Positions 8,868-19,504 are shown, counted from the first letter of the stretch. The stretch is 64,000 nucleotides of DNA from Mesorhizobium loti (GCA_002356515.1 AP017605.1:1-64000); one strand, 5' to 3'. The notes: generated by a model from the sequence alone, not told the origin. Translations and numbers: made by a program.

Positions 8868-10517
8868 ATGGCGTTGAACAGGAACTACATTCTTCTCTTC
8901 CTGTTCAGCCTGGTGATGACGGTTTCGGGGCTGGCATCGCTGCCGCCGATCGACCGCGACGAGTCGCGCTTCGTCCAGGCAACCAAGCAGATGGCCGAGA
9001 GCGGCGACTATGTCGACATCCGCTTCCAGGACGCCTCGCGCTACCAGAAGCCGGTCGGCATCTACTGGCTGCAATCGGCGGCCGTGACGCTGAGCGGCAA
9101 GGGCGCCGAAGCGCCGATCTGGGTCTACCGCACGATCTCGGCGCTGGGCATTGCCATTGCGGTGCTGGCGATCGCCTGGACGGGGACCAATCTTTTCGGC
9201 GCTAATGCCGGCATCGCCGCCGGCCTAGTGATGGCCGCGATCTTCGCCACGGCCTTCGAGGGCCGCGACGCCAAGACCGATGCGATGCTGCTGGCCTGCT
9301 GCGTGGCGGCGCAAGGCGCGCTGGCGCAGATCTATCTGGCGTCGCGCCGCAACGAACCGGTCGCCGGCCATCTCTGGTGGATTTTCTGGATCGCGCAAGG
9401 CGCGGCGATCCTGATCAAGGGGCCGATCGCGCCGCTGCTGTCGGCGTTGACCATCGCGGTGCTGTTCGCCTTCGAGCGCGACGGGCGCTGGCTGTCAAAG
9501 CTCAGGGTTGGGCGCGGCCTGCTGCTGGTCGTGGTGATTGCACTACCCTGGCTTGCCGCGATCACCTGGAAGAGCCACGGCGCCTTTCTGCAGCAGGCGG
9601 TCGGCAAGGACATGCTTGGCAAGGTCGCGTCGGGCGAGGAATCGCACGGCCTGCCGCCTGGCTTCTACATGCTGACCTATTCGCTGTTCATGTGGCCGTT
9701 CGGGCTGATCGCGGTCGGCGCCGGTCTCCAGGCCCTCAACCGGCTGCGCGACGATGTCAGGCTGCGCTTCTGCCTCGCCTGGTATATCCCGTTCTGGCTG
9801 GTGTTCGAGCTCATCCCGACCAAGCTGCCGCATTATGTCCTGCCGGCCTATCCCGGCATGGCGCTGCTGATCGGCTGGCTGCTGACGTTGCAGCCGGAGG
9901 ATGCCAATGCGCCGCTGAAGCGCTGGCAGCAATGGCTATGGTGGTCGACCGCATTCGGCCTGGTCGTGGTCAGCGTTGGCCTAGCGGCGGTCTGCATCGG
10001 AGCGCCGATCTACCTCACCCACACTTTCTCCTGGTGGAGCATTCCGGCCGCCGCCGCCGCATTGGGCACGGGCTATTTCGCGTTTTCGCGGCAGTTGCAG
10101 GTGCCGCTGCCCCGTATAGGCGCCACCGCCGCCTGTGCCGGCATCACCTATGCCTTGCTGTTCGGCGTCATCGCGCCGTCGCTGAAGCCGATCTGGCTGA
10201 GCCCGGCGATCAAGCAGGCGGTGCTTGCCAACAAGCCTTGCGACACCACGGTGCTGGCTTCGGCACGGTATCAGGAGCCGAGCCTGGTCTTTTTGGTCGG
10301 CACCAAAACGGTGTTGACCGATGTCGGCGGCGTGGCGCAACATCTGCTCGCCGATCCCGCCTGTGCCTTGGGCCTGGTGCCGATCGAGGATGAGCAGAAA
10401 CTGAACGGCATGCTGTCGGTGCAAGGCAAATCGGTGAACCGTGCCGCCGAGATCGACGGCCTCAACTATTCGTCGGGAGACAAACTGTCGCTCGGCCTCT
10501 ATCGTGTGGCTCCATGA
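8868..10517 (+). CDS. ArnT/Rgt-like lipid-linked glycosyltransferase (GT83/PMT superfamily)
   Basis: A 549-residue polytopic inner-membrane transferase that moves a sugar from a polyprenyl-phosphate donor to an envelope acceptor. The first periplasmic loop carries the catalytic DRDESRF motif (about 24-30) of the ArnT/RgtA-D class. About eleven hydrophobic segments follow and a soluble C-terminal domain closes the protein. Next to a polyprenyl-phosphate sugar synthase, LABN protein and PAP2 phosphatase, the likely acceptor is lipid A or LPS core. In M. loti an ArnT-class enzyme, RgtF, adds GalA to the lipid A 1-position; this gene is a candidate for that role but sequence alone does not prove it. 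Confidence 0.82.
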   Translation: MALNRNYILLFLFSLVMTVSGLASLPPIDRDESRFVQATKQMAESGDYVDIRFQDASRYQKPVGIYWLQSAAVTLSGKGAEAPIWVYRTISALGIAIAVLAIAWTGTNLFGANAGIAAGLVMAAIFATAFEGRDAKTDAMLLACCVAAQGALAQIYLASRRNEPVAGHLWWIFWIAQGAAILIKGPIAPLLSALTIAVLFAFERDGRWLSKLRVGRGLLLVVVIALPWLAAITWKSHGAFLQQAVGKDMLGKVASGEESHGLPPGFYMLTYSLFMWPFGLIAVGAGLQALNRLRDDVRLRFCLAWYIPFWLVFELIPTKLPHYVLPAYPGMALLIGWLLTLQPEDANAPLKRWQQWLWWSTAFGLVVVSVGLAAVCIGAPIYLTHTFSWWSIPAAAAALGTGYFAFSRQLQVPLPRIGATAACAGITYALLFGVIAPSLKPIWLSPAIKQAVLANKPCDTTVLASARYQEPSLVFLVGTKTVLTDVGGVAQHLLADPACALGLVPIEDEQKLNGMLSVQGKSVNRAAEIDGLNYSSGDKLSLGLYRVAP

Positions 10518-10643
10518 CGGCTCGTCGATGCCCATGACGGCAACAATGGGGTCGAATTCCCAATGCTCGTGAAATCGCGCCCTTCTGTTTCCGGTCGGCT
10601 CCTTGGGATAGGGCGCCGATCCCTGAGCAATTTTCGCGACACA

Positions 10644-11378
10644 ATGCAGATCGTCAGAAGGCGCTTTGCCGTTCGTCCCGCGCGTTACCCCAACATCGCA
10701 TGGCCAGTTTGGCTGGTGGTTTGGGTGTTGCTGACGGCGGCGGCATTTGTTCGCCTCGACACACCGGCAGGGATGGTACATGGCCAATGGTCGGGAGCCA
10801 GGCTTGCCGAATTCCTGACCCAGTTCGCTCTCGGCGGCTGGTACCTGATTCCGTCAGCGCTGTTGCTCGTCGCGGCCAATCTGATCGATTGGCGCAGCCT
10901 TTCGCGGCGGCGGCTTATGCTCGCCTACAACTGGACTTGCCTGGCTTTTCTGGTGCTGAGTTCCGTCGGCCTGTCCGGTCTGCTGGTCAACGTCCTGAAA
11001 TATGCGATCGGCCGGGCGCGCCCGCTCTACTTCCAGGATTTCGGCGTGCTCGCCCTGCATCCCTTCGCCTTTGACGCGCGCTTTGCCGGTTTTCCGTCCG
11101 GCCATGCCACGACGATGGGGGCGGTGTTCGGCGTTCTCCTGCTTTTGTTTCCGAGGCGTTGGTACATCGCCCTGGTGATCACCGCCTTTCTCGCCTCGAC
11201 CAGGGTCTTCGTCGGCGCGCACTATCCGAGCGACACCGTCGCCGGCTTTGGTCTCGGCTGCGCCTTTGCGCTGGCTTGCGGACTGGTCTTTGCCCGGCTC
11301 GGCTTCATCTTCCGTCCGAAGCCGTCAGGATTGCCGGTCCGCAAAGCATCGTTCCGGCTTATTGCTCCGGAAAGATAG
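10644..11378 (+). CDS. PAP2-family membrane phosphatase, LpxE-like
   Basis: A 244-residue inner-membrane phosphatase with about six hydrophobic segments. All three PAP2 motifs are present: K119-x6-R126-P, P151-S-G-H154, and S185-T-R187 with H193 and D197. LpxE, which removes the lipid A 1-phosphate, belongs to this superfamily, as do undecaprenyl pyrophosphatases and PgpB. Its position after an ArnT-like sugar transferase fits lipid A dephosphorylation. An in-frame ATG at 10563 would add 27 basic residues; 10644 was preferred because it gives a standard N-terminus before the first helix. Confidence 0.8.
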   Translation: MQIVRRRFAVRPARYPNIAWPVWLVVWVLLTAAAFVRLDTPAGMVHGQWSGARLAEFLTQFALGGWYLIPSALLLVAANLIDWRSLSRRRLMLAYNWTCLAFLVLSSVGLSGLLVNVLKYAIGRARPLYFQDFGVLALHPFAFDARFAGFPSGHATTMGAVFGVLLLLFPRRWYIALVITAFLASTRVFVGAHYPSDTVAGFGLGCAFALACGLVFARLGFIFRPKPSGLPVRKASFRLIAPER

Positions 11379-11390
11379 GCCGCTGCCGGA

Positions 11391-12041
11391 TCAGTTCCCG
11401 TCAAGGCCGCCGTAGGACCGTACCAGGCGGACCATGTCTGATGAATTGGCGGTCTCGCTTTCAAGTCCTTGCGCGACGCCGGCGCGATCGGCGATGGGAC
11501 GGTTCTGGCTGACCTTCCACTTGCCGTGGATCTCAGTGATTTCGATCTCCAGTCCGATGATGCCCTTGATCTGCGACTGGATGAAGGGCGGCGGCGCATC
11601 GGTCACCGCCCAAGGCGCCTGGCGCGAGCCTTCCTGGGAAGCGGTCAGATCGGCGATCTGCCGTGCCAGCCACTCCTGGTCGTCGATCACCTTGGCGGTG
11701 CCGCGCACCTGGACGATGGCATAGTTCCATGTCGGCACCACCTTGCCGGTCTCGCGCTTGGTCTCGTACCAGGAAGGCGTCACATAGGCGTCGGTGCCTT
11801 GGAAGACGATCAGCACGGGCGACGCCGGATTGTCGGCAATGAGGCGCCAGTGCGGATTGGCCTTGGCCAGGTGAGCCCGCAGTCTGCCGTTCGGCGCGGC
11901 TTCGGCGTCGAGCAGGAAGGGAATGGCGTTGGCGACCGGGCCGTCGGGCCCGTTCGAGATCAGCATGCCGAGAGGATGCGCCCTGATCAGTCCATGCAGC
12001 ACATCAGGCCGCGTTTCCTGGAAATGGGGAGGCTCGTACAT
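11391..12041 (-). CDS. FMN-binding negative transcriptional regulator, PaiB family
   Basis: A 216-residue flavin-binding split-barrel protein. The opening MYEPPHF block, the LIRAHPLGMLIS segment and the late PFIQSQIKGIIGLEIEI block match PaiB, known in Bacillus as a repressor of sporulation and protease genes. In proteobacteria its role is mostly untested and it may be an FMN-dependent oxidoreductase. It stands 21 bases downstream of the hydrolase gene on the same strand, so the two may be co-transcribed. Confidence 0.85.
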   Translation of the reverse strand: MYEPPHFQETRPDVLHGLIRAHPLGMLISNGPDGPVANAIPFLLDAEAAPNGRLRAHLAKANPHWRLIADNPASPVLIVFQGTDAYVTPSWYETKRETGKVVPTWNYAIVQVRGTAKVIDDQEWLARQIADLTASQEGSRQAPWAVTDAPPPFIQSQIKGIIGLEIEITEIHGKWKVSQNRPIADRAGVAQGLESETANSSDMVRLVRSYGGLDGN

Positions 12042-12062
12042 CGCCGGCGGCGCCTTTCCTGC

Positions 12063-12737
12063 TTATCTCAGCCGCTTCGGCCGCGGATCGGACAATTCGC
12101 CCGCCAGCCGGCGGTCGAGATAGTCGGCACATTCCTCGATCAGAAGATCTGCGTCGTTGGCGAAAAAGTGGTTGGCGCCGGGCAAGGTCTTCTGCGTGAT
12201 GGTGATGCCTTTCTGCGTGTGCAGCTTGTCGACCAGGCCCTGCACATCCTTCGGCGGCGCCACCTTGTCGGCATCGCCATGGATGATCAGGCCCGATGAC
12301 GGGCAGGGCGCCAGGAACGAGAAGTCATAGGTGTTGGGCTGCGGCGCGATCGAGATGAAGCCTTCGATCTCCGGCCGGCGCATCAAGAGCTGCATGCCGA
12401 TCCATGAGCCGAAGGAATAGCCGGCGACCCAGCAGCTCTTGGAATCCGGGTGCAACGACTGCACCCAGTCGAGTGCTGCCGCTGCATCCGACAATTCGCC
12501 GGTGCCGTGATCGAACTCGCCCTGGCTGCGGCCGATGCCACGGAAATTGAAGCGCAGCGTGGTGAAATCGCGCTTCTGGAACATATAGAAGAGGTCGTAG
12601 ACGATCTTGTTGTTCATCGTGCCGCCGAACTGCGGATGCGGATGCAAGACGATGGCGATCGGCGCGCTCTTTTCCTTGGAGGGCTGGTAGCGTCCCTCCA
12701 GACGGCCGGCCGGACCGGTAAAAATGACCTCAGGCAT
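12063..12737 (-). CDS. Alpha/beta hydrolase (dienelactone hydrolase-like)
   Basis: A 224-residue cytosolic alpha/beta hydrolase. The oxyanion-side HPHPQFGGTMNN block (about 32-43), the nucleophile elbow G106-Y-S108-F-G, an IHGDADKVAPP acid loop and the late GANHFF histidine form a complete catalytic set. The start at 12737 (MPEVIF) was chosen over a longer frame opening at 12965, which would overlap the divergent cysteine desulfurase and cover its promoter. It shares a 238-base regulatory gap with the suf operon. The substrate is unknown. Confidence 0.85.
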   Translation of the reverse strand: MPEVIFTGPAGRLEGRYQPSKEKSAPIAIVLHPHPQFGGTMNNKIVYDLFYMFQKRDFTTLRFNFRGIGRSQGEFDHGTGELSDAAAALDWVQSLHPDSKSCWVAGYSFGSWIGMQLLMRRPEIEGFISIAPQPNTYDFSFLAPCPSSGLIIHGDADKVAPPKDVQGLVDKLHTQKGITITQKTLPGANHFFANDADLLIEECADYLDRRLAGELSDPRPKRLR

Positions 12738-12794
12738 GAAATACTCCACTTGGTATACGAATGCGCGGCGCCCGGAACGTGTCTTCGTCTGGCC

Positions 12795-12844
12795 TTGACG
12801 CAGGGCGAGCGTCTTCTTAGAAGCTAGTTTAGAACTATTCAAAA
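12795..12844 (+). promoter_or_regulatory. Candidate suf operon promoter with Irr-box (iron control element)
   Basis: A CTTGAC-type -35 (TTGACG, 12795-12800) is followed after exactly 17 bases by TAGAAG (12818-12823). Directly after lies TTTAGAA-CTA-TTCAAAA (12828-12844), which differs from the rhizobial Irr box TTTAGAA-N3-TTCTAAA at one base. Its place over the expected transcription start fits repression by the iron regulator Irr. A perfect CTTCT-T-AGAAG palindrome (12813-12823) covers the -10. This AT-rich patch stands out in a GC-rich region. Confidence 0.6.
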
Positions 12845-12975
12845 CTGAGTGGCCAGACGTCGAGCCCGGCCACCCGCGCCGCAAGCCGCGTAAATAGGAC
12901 GGCTCGCCTTGGAATTTCAAGGAAATAACGCCATACGACAACCGAATGGCGTCTGACGGGATCAACTGGACGAAA

Positions 12976-14154
12976 ATGGCCGCAAAACGCGCCTATCTCG
13001 ACTATAATGCCAGTGCGCCGCTGCTCCCAGCGGCGCGCGAGGACATGGTCGCGGCGCTCGACGTTGCCGCCAACCCGTCATCGGTTCATGCCGAGGGCCG
13101 CGCCGCGCGGCGCCTGATCGAGACGGCAAGGCGCGAGGTCGCGGCGCTGGTCAATGCCAGGCCCGAACATGTCGTCTTCACCTCCGGTGCGACCGAAGCC
13201 GCCTCGACGCTGCTTTCACCCGATTGGCAGATGGGGCGCGGCACGGTCCGCATGAGCCGGCTCTACGTCAGCGAGGCCGATCATCCCTGTCTGTTGAATG
13301 GCGGCCGCTTCCCGGCGGCGCAGGTGACGCGCATCGGCGTTGACGCCAATGGCATTGCCGACCTCGACGCCTTGGCTGCGGCACTTGGCGATCATGACAA
13401 GGCCGATGGCCTGCCGCTGGTGGCGATCCATGCCGCCAACAACGAGACCGGCGTGATCCAGCCGATCGATCGGATCGCGGCGATCGTCAAGGCCGCGGGC
13501 GGTATCCTTGTCGTCGATGCGGTTCAGGCCGCGGGCCGCGTTTCCATCGACATGTCAGCGGGTTACGCCGACTATTTGATTCTGTCTTCGCACAAGATCG
13601 GTGGCCCCAAGGGCGTCGGTGCCATCGTTGCTGCTGCCGATCTGATGATGCCGAAGCCGCTGATCAATGGCGGCGGCCAGGAAAAGGGCCATCGCGGCGG
13701 CACCGAAAACCTCGCCGCCATTGCGGGCTTTGGGGCTGCCGCACGCGAAGCGCTGGCCGGGCTGCCGGCAATCGATGCGGTGCGCAAGCGCCGCGACGAG
13801 ATCGAGACAATCGTGAAAATGCTGGTCCCGGACGCGGAAATCTTTGGAACCGGCGCGCCAAGGCTTGCCAACACGACATTCTTCGCTATTGCGGGCGTCA
13901 AGGCCGAAACCGCGCAGATCGCCTTCGATCTCGCCGGTGTGGCCCTGTCGGCCGGCTCTGCCTGTTCGTCTGGCAAGGTCGGACCGAGCCACGTGCTGAA
14001 AGCCATGGGCTACGGCGACAGTCTCGGCGCCTTGCGTGTGTCGATCGGTCCGGCGACGGGTGCCGAGGACATAGAACTGTTCCGCACCGCGCTGGCGGGC
14101 ATTGCCGCACGGCAAGCCGCCAGGGAAAAGGCGGATAGAGAAGAAGCCGCGTAG
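12976..14154 (+). CDS. sufS2: Cysteine desulfurase, IscS/NifS-type, first gene of the suf operon
   Basis: A 392-residue PLP enzyme that takes sulfur from cysteine for Fe-S cluster assembly. The PLP lysine is K207 in SSHKIGG and the persulfide cysteine is C330 in GSACSSGK, the group I (IscS-like) loop, unlike the second desulfurase at 18251. The start at 12976 (MAAKRAYLDYN) was preferred to the ATG at 12946. The gene order here matches the Agrobacterium sufS2-B-C-D-S1-X-A operon. The operon carries no iscR-type regulator gene in this window. Confidence 0.93.
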   Translation: MAAKRAYLDYNASAPLLPAAREDMVAALDVAANPSSVHAEGRAARRLIETARREVAALVNARPEHVVFTSGATEAASTLLSPDWQMGRGTVRMSRLYVSEADHPCLLNGGRFPAAQVTRIGVDANGIADLDALAAALGDHDKADGLPLVAIHAANNETGVIQPIDRIAAIVKAAGGILVVDAVQAAGRVSIDMSAGYADYLILSSHKIGGPKGVGAIVAAADLMMPKPLINGGGQEKGHRGGTENLAAIAGFGAAAREALAGLPAIDAVRKRRDEIETIVKMLVPDAEIFGTGAPRLANTTFFAIAGVKAETAQIAFDLAGVALSAGSACSSGKVGPSHVLKAMGYGDSLGALRVSIGPATGAEDIELFRTALAGIAARQAAREKADREEAA

Positions 14155-14340
14155 CGGTTGGACGATTTTGGGCCTTTTGGCCTGGTAGAGCCGTGCGTTT
14201 GATGCTGGCCGGGTGAATTTCCGGTCGAGGCGCACTATATGGAACTTACGCTGCCGCGAGCGCTTCTTCGGCGTTCATTTCGGCGGTGCCATAGTTTGAA
14301 AACTGTCGGGCCTTGACCCCGGCGTGGATGGAGAACGCAT

Positions 14341-15854
<1,514 letters not shown>

Positions 15855-15858
<4 letters not shown>

Positions 15859-16052
15859 CAAAGGCGCGCAAACGCGAACCCGCAGAAAAACATGTCTATC
15901 TGCGGGATCGGGTGGATAACTGGGAAGCGGGCCTGGGCCTCGCATTCTGGCTGTGCGCGATAGGAATAGCGCTGCTTGCTGCGGCCTACTCGCCGGATGG
16001 CTTTTGGCAGGGGCTTTTGGAAACCTTGAAGCAGTTGTTGAATCGAGTTTAG
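15855..16052 (+). CDS. Small single-pass membrane protein embedded in the suf operon
   Basis: A 65-residue protein that I do not recognise. It starts with GTG overlapping the sufB stop by four bases and ends 27 bases before sufC, so translation is probably coupled to sufB. The N-terminal third is charged ([20 protein letters not shown]), one hydrophobic helix runs from about 29 to 48 ([20 protein letters not shown]), and a short amphipathic tail follows. It has one cysteine, inside the helix. A role in tethering the SufBCD complex to the membrane is only a guess. Confidence 0.6.
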
Positions 16053-16079
16053 CCAGGCAGACGGCTACTGATAGGACGA

Positions 16080-16841
16080 ATGGAAATGCTTGAAATCAGA
16101 AACCTCCATGCCCGCATCGTCGATGACGGCACCGAAATCATCCGCGGCCTGAACCTGACGGTGAAAGCCGGCGAGGTTGCCGCAATCATGGGGCCGAACG
16201 GCTCGGGCAAGTCGACGCTGTCCTATATCCTTGCCGGCCGCGAGGACTATGAGGTCACCGAAGGCGACATCCTCTACAACGGCCAGTCGATCCTTGAAAT
16301 GGATCCGGCCGAGCGCGCCACATCAGGCATTTTCCTCGCCTTCCAGTACCCGATGGAGATACCGGGCGTGGCGACCATGGAATTCCTGAAGGTGGCCATG
16401 AACGAGCAGCGCAAGGCGCGTGGCGAGGAGCCGCTGAAAATCCCGGAATTCCTGAAGCGGGTGAAGGAAGCCGCCGCCTCGCTCAGCATGGACATGGCGA
16501 TGCTGAAGCGGCCGCTCAATGTCGGCTTCTCCGGCGGCGAGAAGAAGCGCGCCGAGATCCTGCAGATGAAGCTGCTTGAGCCGAAGCTGTGCGTGCTCGA
16601 CGAGACTGATTCCGGGCTCGACATCGATGCGCTGAAGATCGTCTCGGACGGCGTCAACGCGCTGCGCGCGCCGGACCGGGCGTTCCTGGTCATCACCCAC
16701 TACCAGCGCCTGCTCGAACACATCGTGCCCGATAGCGTGCACGTGCTCTACAAGGGCCAGGTCATCAAGTCCGGCGACAAGTCGCTGGCGCTCGACCTCG
16801 AAGCCAATGGCTATGCCGGCGTGATCGGCGAAGCCGCGTGA
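16080..16841 (+). CDS. sufC: Fe-S cluster assembly ATPase SufC
   Basis: A 253-residue ABC-type ATPase that drives SufBC2D. Walker A is GPNGSGKST (38-46), the signature is FSGGEKKRAE and Walker B is LCVLDETDSGLD. The SufC-specific DETDSGLD replaces the usual DEPTSALD. MEMLEIRN at 16080 or MLEIRN at 16086 are both possible starts. SufD follows after one base, so the two are tightly coupled. Confidence 0.97.
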   Translation: MEMLEIRNLHARIVDDGTEIIRGLNLTVKAGEVAAIMGPNGSGKSTLSYILAGREDYEVTEGDILYNGQSILEMDPAERATSGIFLAFQYPMEIPGVATMEFLKVAMNEQRKARGEEPLKIPEFLKRVKEAAASLSMDMAMLKRPLNVGFSGGEKKRAEILQMKLLEPKLCVLDETDSGLDIDALKIVSDGVNALRAPDRAFLVITHYQRLLEHIVPDSVHVLYKGQVIKSGDKSLALDLEANGYAGVIGEAA

Positions 16842-16842
16842 G

Positions 16843-18135
16843 ATGCCAGAAGGCAAGGTCAAACTGATGAATATGCACACACAACCGCAGCGGACACCGG
16901 CCGAAACGGCGTTGATCGACGCGTTCGGCGACCGGCTGTCGCTGCTGCCGGGCGACGGCGCTGTGATGCTGAAGCGCGACGACGCTATCGAGGCGATCAA
17001 GCACGGCCTGCCGACGCGGCGCATCGAATCCTGGCACTACACCGACCTGCGCCGGCTGTTGAACGTGGTGCCGGACTTCGATCCGGCTGCAGCGGCCAAG
17101 GCCGTTGCGCCGATCGTCGAGGGCTCCGCTGTCCTGTCGATCCTGAATGGCACGTCGGCTACGAAGACGCCTGTTGTTGAAGGCGTCACGTTCCAGCGCC
17201 TGTCGGAGAAGCTGATCGACGGCAGCATCGCGCCGGGCCTTGATCCCTATGGCAGCGATGATGCTATCGGCGCGCTGAACGCGGCTTTCGTCGCCGATGG
17301 TTACTTTGTCGACATCGCCGATGGCACGGAACTCGAAAAGCCGATCGAGCTGCAGAATGTGCAGGCCGGCGGCCAGACCCATGTACGCCTGCCGGTGCGC
17401 GTCGGCGTGGGCGCCAAGGCCGTCATCGTCGAGCGTCAGGCAGGTGATGGTGCTGCTCTGGTCAGCTCGGTCAGCCAGCTCGTGCTCGGCGAGGGCGCCG
17501 AGGTGACGTGGCTGATCGTCCAGGAGCAGCCGGAGACGGCGACGCATCTGGCGCAGTTCAAGGCCCATATCGGCAAGAACGCGAAACTGACGCTGTTCGT
17601 CATGAACGCCGGCGGCAAGCTGGTGCGCCAGGAGATCATGGTCAGGACGACGGGTGAAGGCGCCGACTTCAAACTGCGCGGCATCAACCTGCTCGCCGGC
17701 GACACCCACTCCGACGTGACCATGGTGCTCGACCACGCCGTGCCGCACACGACGTCGACCGAGATCATCCGCAACGTGGTGACGGGCAAGGCACGCGGCG
17801 TCTTCCAGGGCCGCATCAACGTCCATCAATATGCGCAGAAGACCAACGCCAAGATGGCTTGCAACACCCTGCTTTTGTCGGACGATGGCGAGTTCTCGAC
17901 CAAGCCGGAGCTCGAAATCTTCGCCGACGATGTCGTCTGCGGCCACGGCGCAACGGTCACTGAGATCGACCACGACCATCTGTTCTACCTGATGGCGCGT
18001 GGTGTCGACGAGAAGTCGGCCCGCGGCCTGCTGGTCAAGGCATTCGTCGCCGAGGTGATCGAGGAACTGGACGACGAGACGATCGTCGAGGCGCTGGAAG
18101 CGAGACTCGACGACTGGTTTGTGACGCATGGGTGA
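16843..18135 (+). CDS. sufD: Fe-S cluster assembly protein SufD
   Basis: A 430-residue paralogue of SufB that completes the SufBC2D scaffold and is linked to iron supply. The N-terminal helical part carries RRIESWHYTDLR, and the C-terminal beta-helix carries FQGRINVHQYAQKTNAKM and CGHGATVTEID, the family signature. An internal ATG at 16867 (MNMHTQ) is an alternative start that would leave 25 bases after sufC. Confidence 0.96.
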   Translation: MPEGKVKLMNMHTQPQRTPAETALIDAFGDRLSLLPGDGAVMLKRDDAIEAIKHGLPTRRIESWHYTDLRRLLNVVPDFDPAAAAKAVAPIVEGSAVLSILNGTSATKTPVVEGVTFQRLSEKLIDGSIAPGLDPYGSDDAIGALNAAFVADGYFVDIADGTELEKPIELQNVQAGGQTHVRLPVRVGVGAKAVIVERQAGDGAALVSSVSQLVLGEGAEVTWLIVQEQPETATHLAQFKAHIGKNAKLTLFVMNAGGKLVRQEIMVRTTGEGADFKLRGINLLAGDTHSDVTMVLDHAVPHTTSTEIIRNVVTGKARGVFQGRINVHQYAQKTNAKMACNTLLLSDDGEFSTKPELEIFADDVVCGHGATVTEIDHDHLFYLMARGVDEKSARGLLVKAFVAEVIEELDDETIVEALEARLDDWFVTHG

Positions 18136-18156
18136 GGAGCGGTCGGCGTAGCCGAC

Positions 18157-18180
18157 AAAAAGCCAACGATTTGGCTTTTT
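18157..18180. terminator. Perfect A/T-flanked hairpin between sufD and sufS
   Basis: AAAAAGCCAA-CGAT-TTGGCTTTTT forms a perfect 10-base-pair stem with a four-base loop and reads as an intrinsic terminator in both directions. It lies inside the operon, in the 115-base gap between sufD and sufS, and so may cause partial termination. A small TCGGC-GTA-GCCGA hairpin precedes it. Confidence 0.55.
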
Positions 18181-18250
18181 GAGCGACGAACGCCCGGAGC
18201 CATAGCGAAGGGCCGGCTGACGCTGGAGCCCGGGTATCGAAAGACAGACG

Positions 18251-19492
18251 ATGGACCAGAAAGTCGAAACCACCCCCTACGACGTCGAGGCGATCCGCCG
18301 CGACTTCCCGATCCTGTCGCGCGAAGTCTATGGCAAGAAGCTGGTCTATCTCGACAATGGCGCCTCGGCGCAGAAGCCGCAGGTGGTGCTGGATACAATT
18401 CAGCATGCCTATTCGCAGGAGTACGCCAACGTCCATCGCGGCCTGCATTTCCTGTCCAATGCCGCGACCGACGCCTATGAAAAGGCGAGAGAGACGGTGC
18501 GCCGATTCCTCAACGCGCCGAGCACCGACAACATCGTCTTCACCTCGAACACGACCTCGGCGATCAACACCGTCGCCTATGGCTATGGCATGCCCAATAT
18601 CGGCGAGGGCGACGAGATCGTGCTGTCGATCATGGAGCACCACTCCAACATCGTGCCCTGGCATTTCGTCCGCGAGCGGCAGGGCGCGAAACTGGTCTGG
18701 GTGCCGGTCGATGATCTCGGCGTCTTCCACATCGAGGAGTTCGAGAAGCGGCTGACCGACCGCACCAAGCTCGTCGCCATCACGCAGATGTCGAATGCGC
18801 TGGGCACGGTGACGCCGATCAAGGAGATCGTGCGCATCGCGCATGCGCGTGGCATTCCCGTGCTGGTCGACGGCAGCCAGAGCGCCGTGCACATGCCGAT
18901 CGACGTCCAGGATCTCGACTGCGACTTCTTCGTCTTCACCGGCCACAAGGTTTACGGGCCTTCGGGCATCGGCGTGCTCTACGGAAAGAAGGACATTCTC
19001 CAGGGCATGCGGCCGTTCATGGGCGGCGGCGAGATGATCGAGGAGGTGACGGAAGACATCGTCACCTACAACGAGCCACCGCACCGCTTCGAGGCCGGCA
19101 CGCCGCCTATCGTCCAGGCGATCGGGCTGGGTGCTGCGCTCGACTATATGGAAAAGATCGGCCGCGAGCGCATCGCCGCACATGAGGAAGACCTCAAGAC
19201 CTACGCGCATGACCGGCTGCGGGCCATCAACTCGCTGCGCATCTTCGGCGATGCGCCGGGCAAGGGCGCCATCATCTCCTTCGAACTGCAAGGCATTCAT
19301 GCCCATGACGTGTCGATGGTGATAGACAGGCAGGGCGTGGCAGTGCGGGCCGGCACCCATTGTGCCCAGCCGCTGTTGAAACGCTTTGGCGTAACCTCCA
19401 CATGCAGGGCATCGTTCGGCATGTATAATACCAGGGCCGAAGTCGACGCTTTGGCCGAGGCGCTTGAAAAAGCGCGCAAATTCTTCGGATGA
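18251..19492 (+). CDS. sufS: Cysteine desulfurase SufS (group II)
   Basis: A 413-residue PLP-dependent desulfurase. C371 sits in RAGTHCAQP, the group II SufS loop, and FTGHKVYGPSGIG holds the PLP lysine. It is the second desulfurase of this operon, so the cell has an IscS-type and a SufS-type enzyme in one transcription unit. No sufE or sufU lies in the window, leaving the sulfur relay partner unknown. It is followed closely by the DUF59 gene. Confidence 0.96.
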   Translation: MDQKVETTPYDVEAIRRDFPILSREVYGKKLVYLDNGASAQKPQVVLDTIQHAYSQEYANVHRGLHFLSNAATDAYEKARETVRRFLNAPSTDNIVFTSNTTSAINTVAYGYGMPNIGEGDEIVLSIMEHHSNIVPWHFVRERQGAKLVWVPVDDLGVFHIEEFEKRLTDRTKLVAITQMSNALGTVTPIKEIVRIAHARGIPVLVDGSQSAVHMPIDVQDLDCDFFVFTGHKVYGPSGIGVLYGKKDILQGMRPFMGGGEMIEEVTEDIVTYNEPPHRFEAGTPPIVQAIGLGAALDYMEKIGRERIAAHEEDLKTYAHDRLRAINSLRIFGDAPGKGAIISFELQGIHAHDVSMVIDRQGVAVRAGTHCAQPLLKRFGVTSTCRASFGMYNTRAEVDALAEALEKARKFFG

Positions 19493-19504
19493 CGAGCTTT
19501 TTGG

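Noticed and set aside
14293..14304. AGTTT-GA-AAACT palindrome before sufB as an iron-regulator site
   Set aside because: Too short and not matching the Irr or RirA consensus patterns I know; may be chance.
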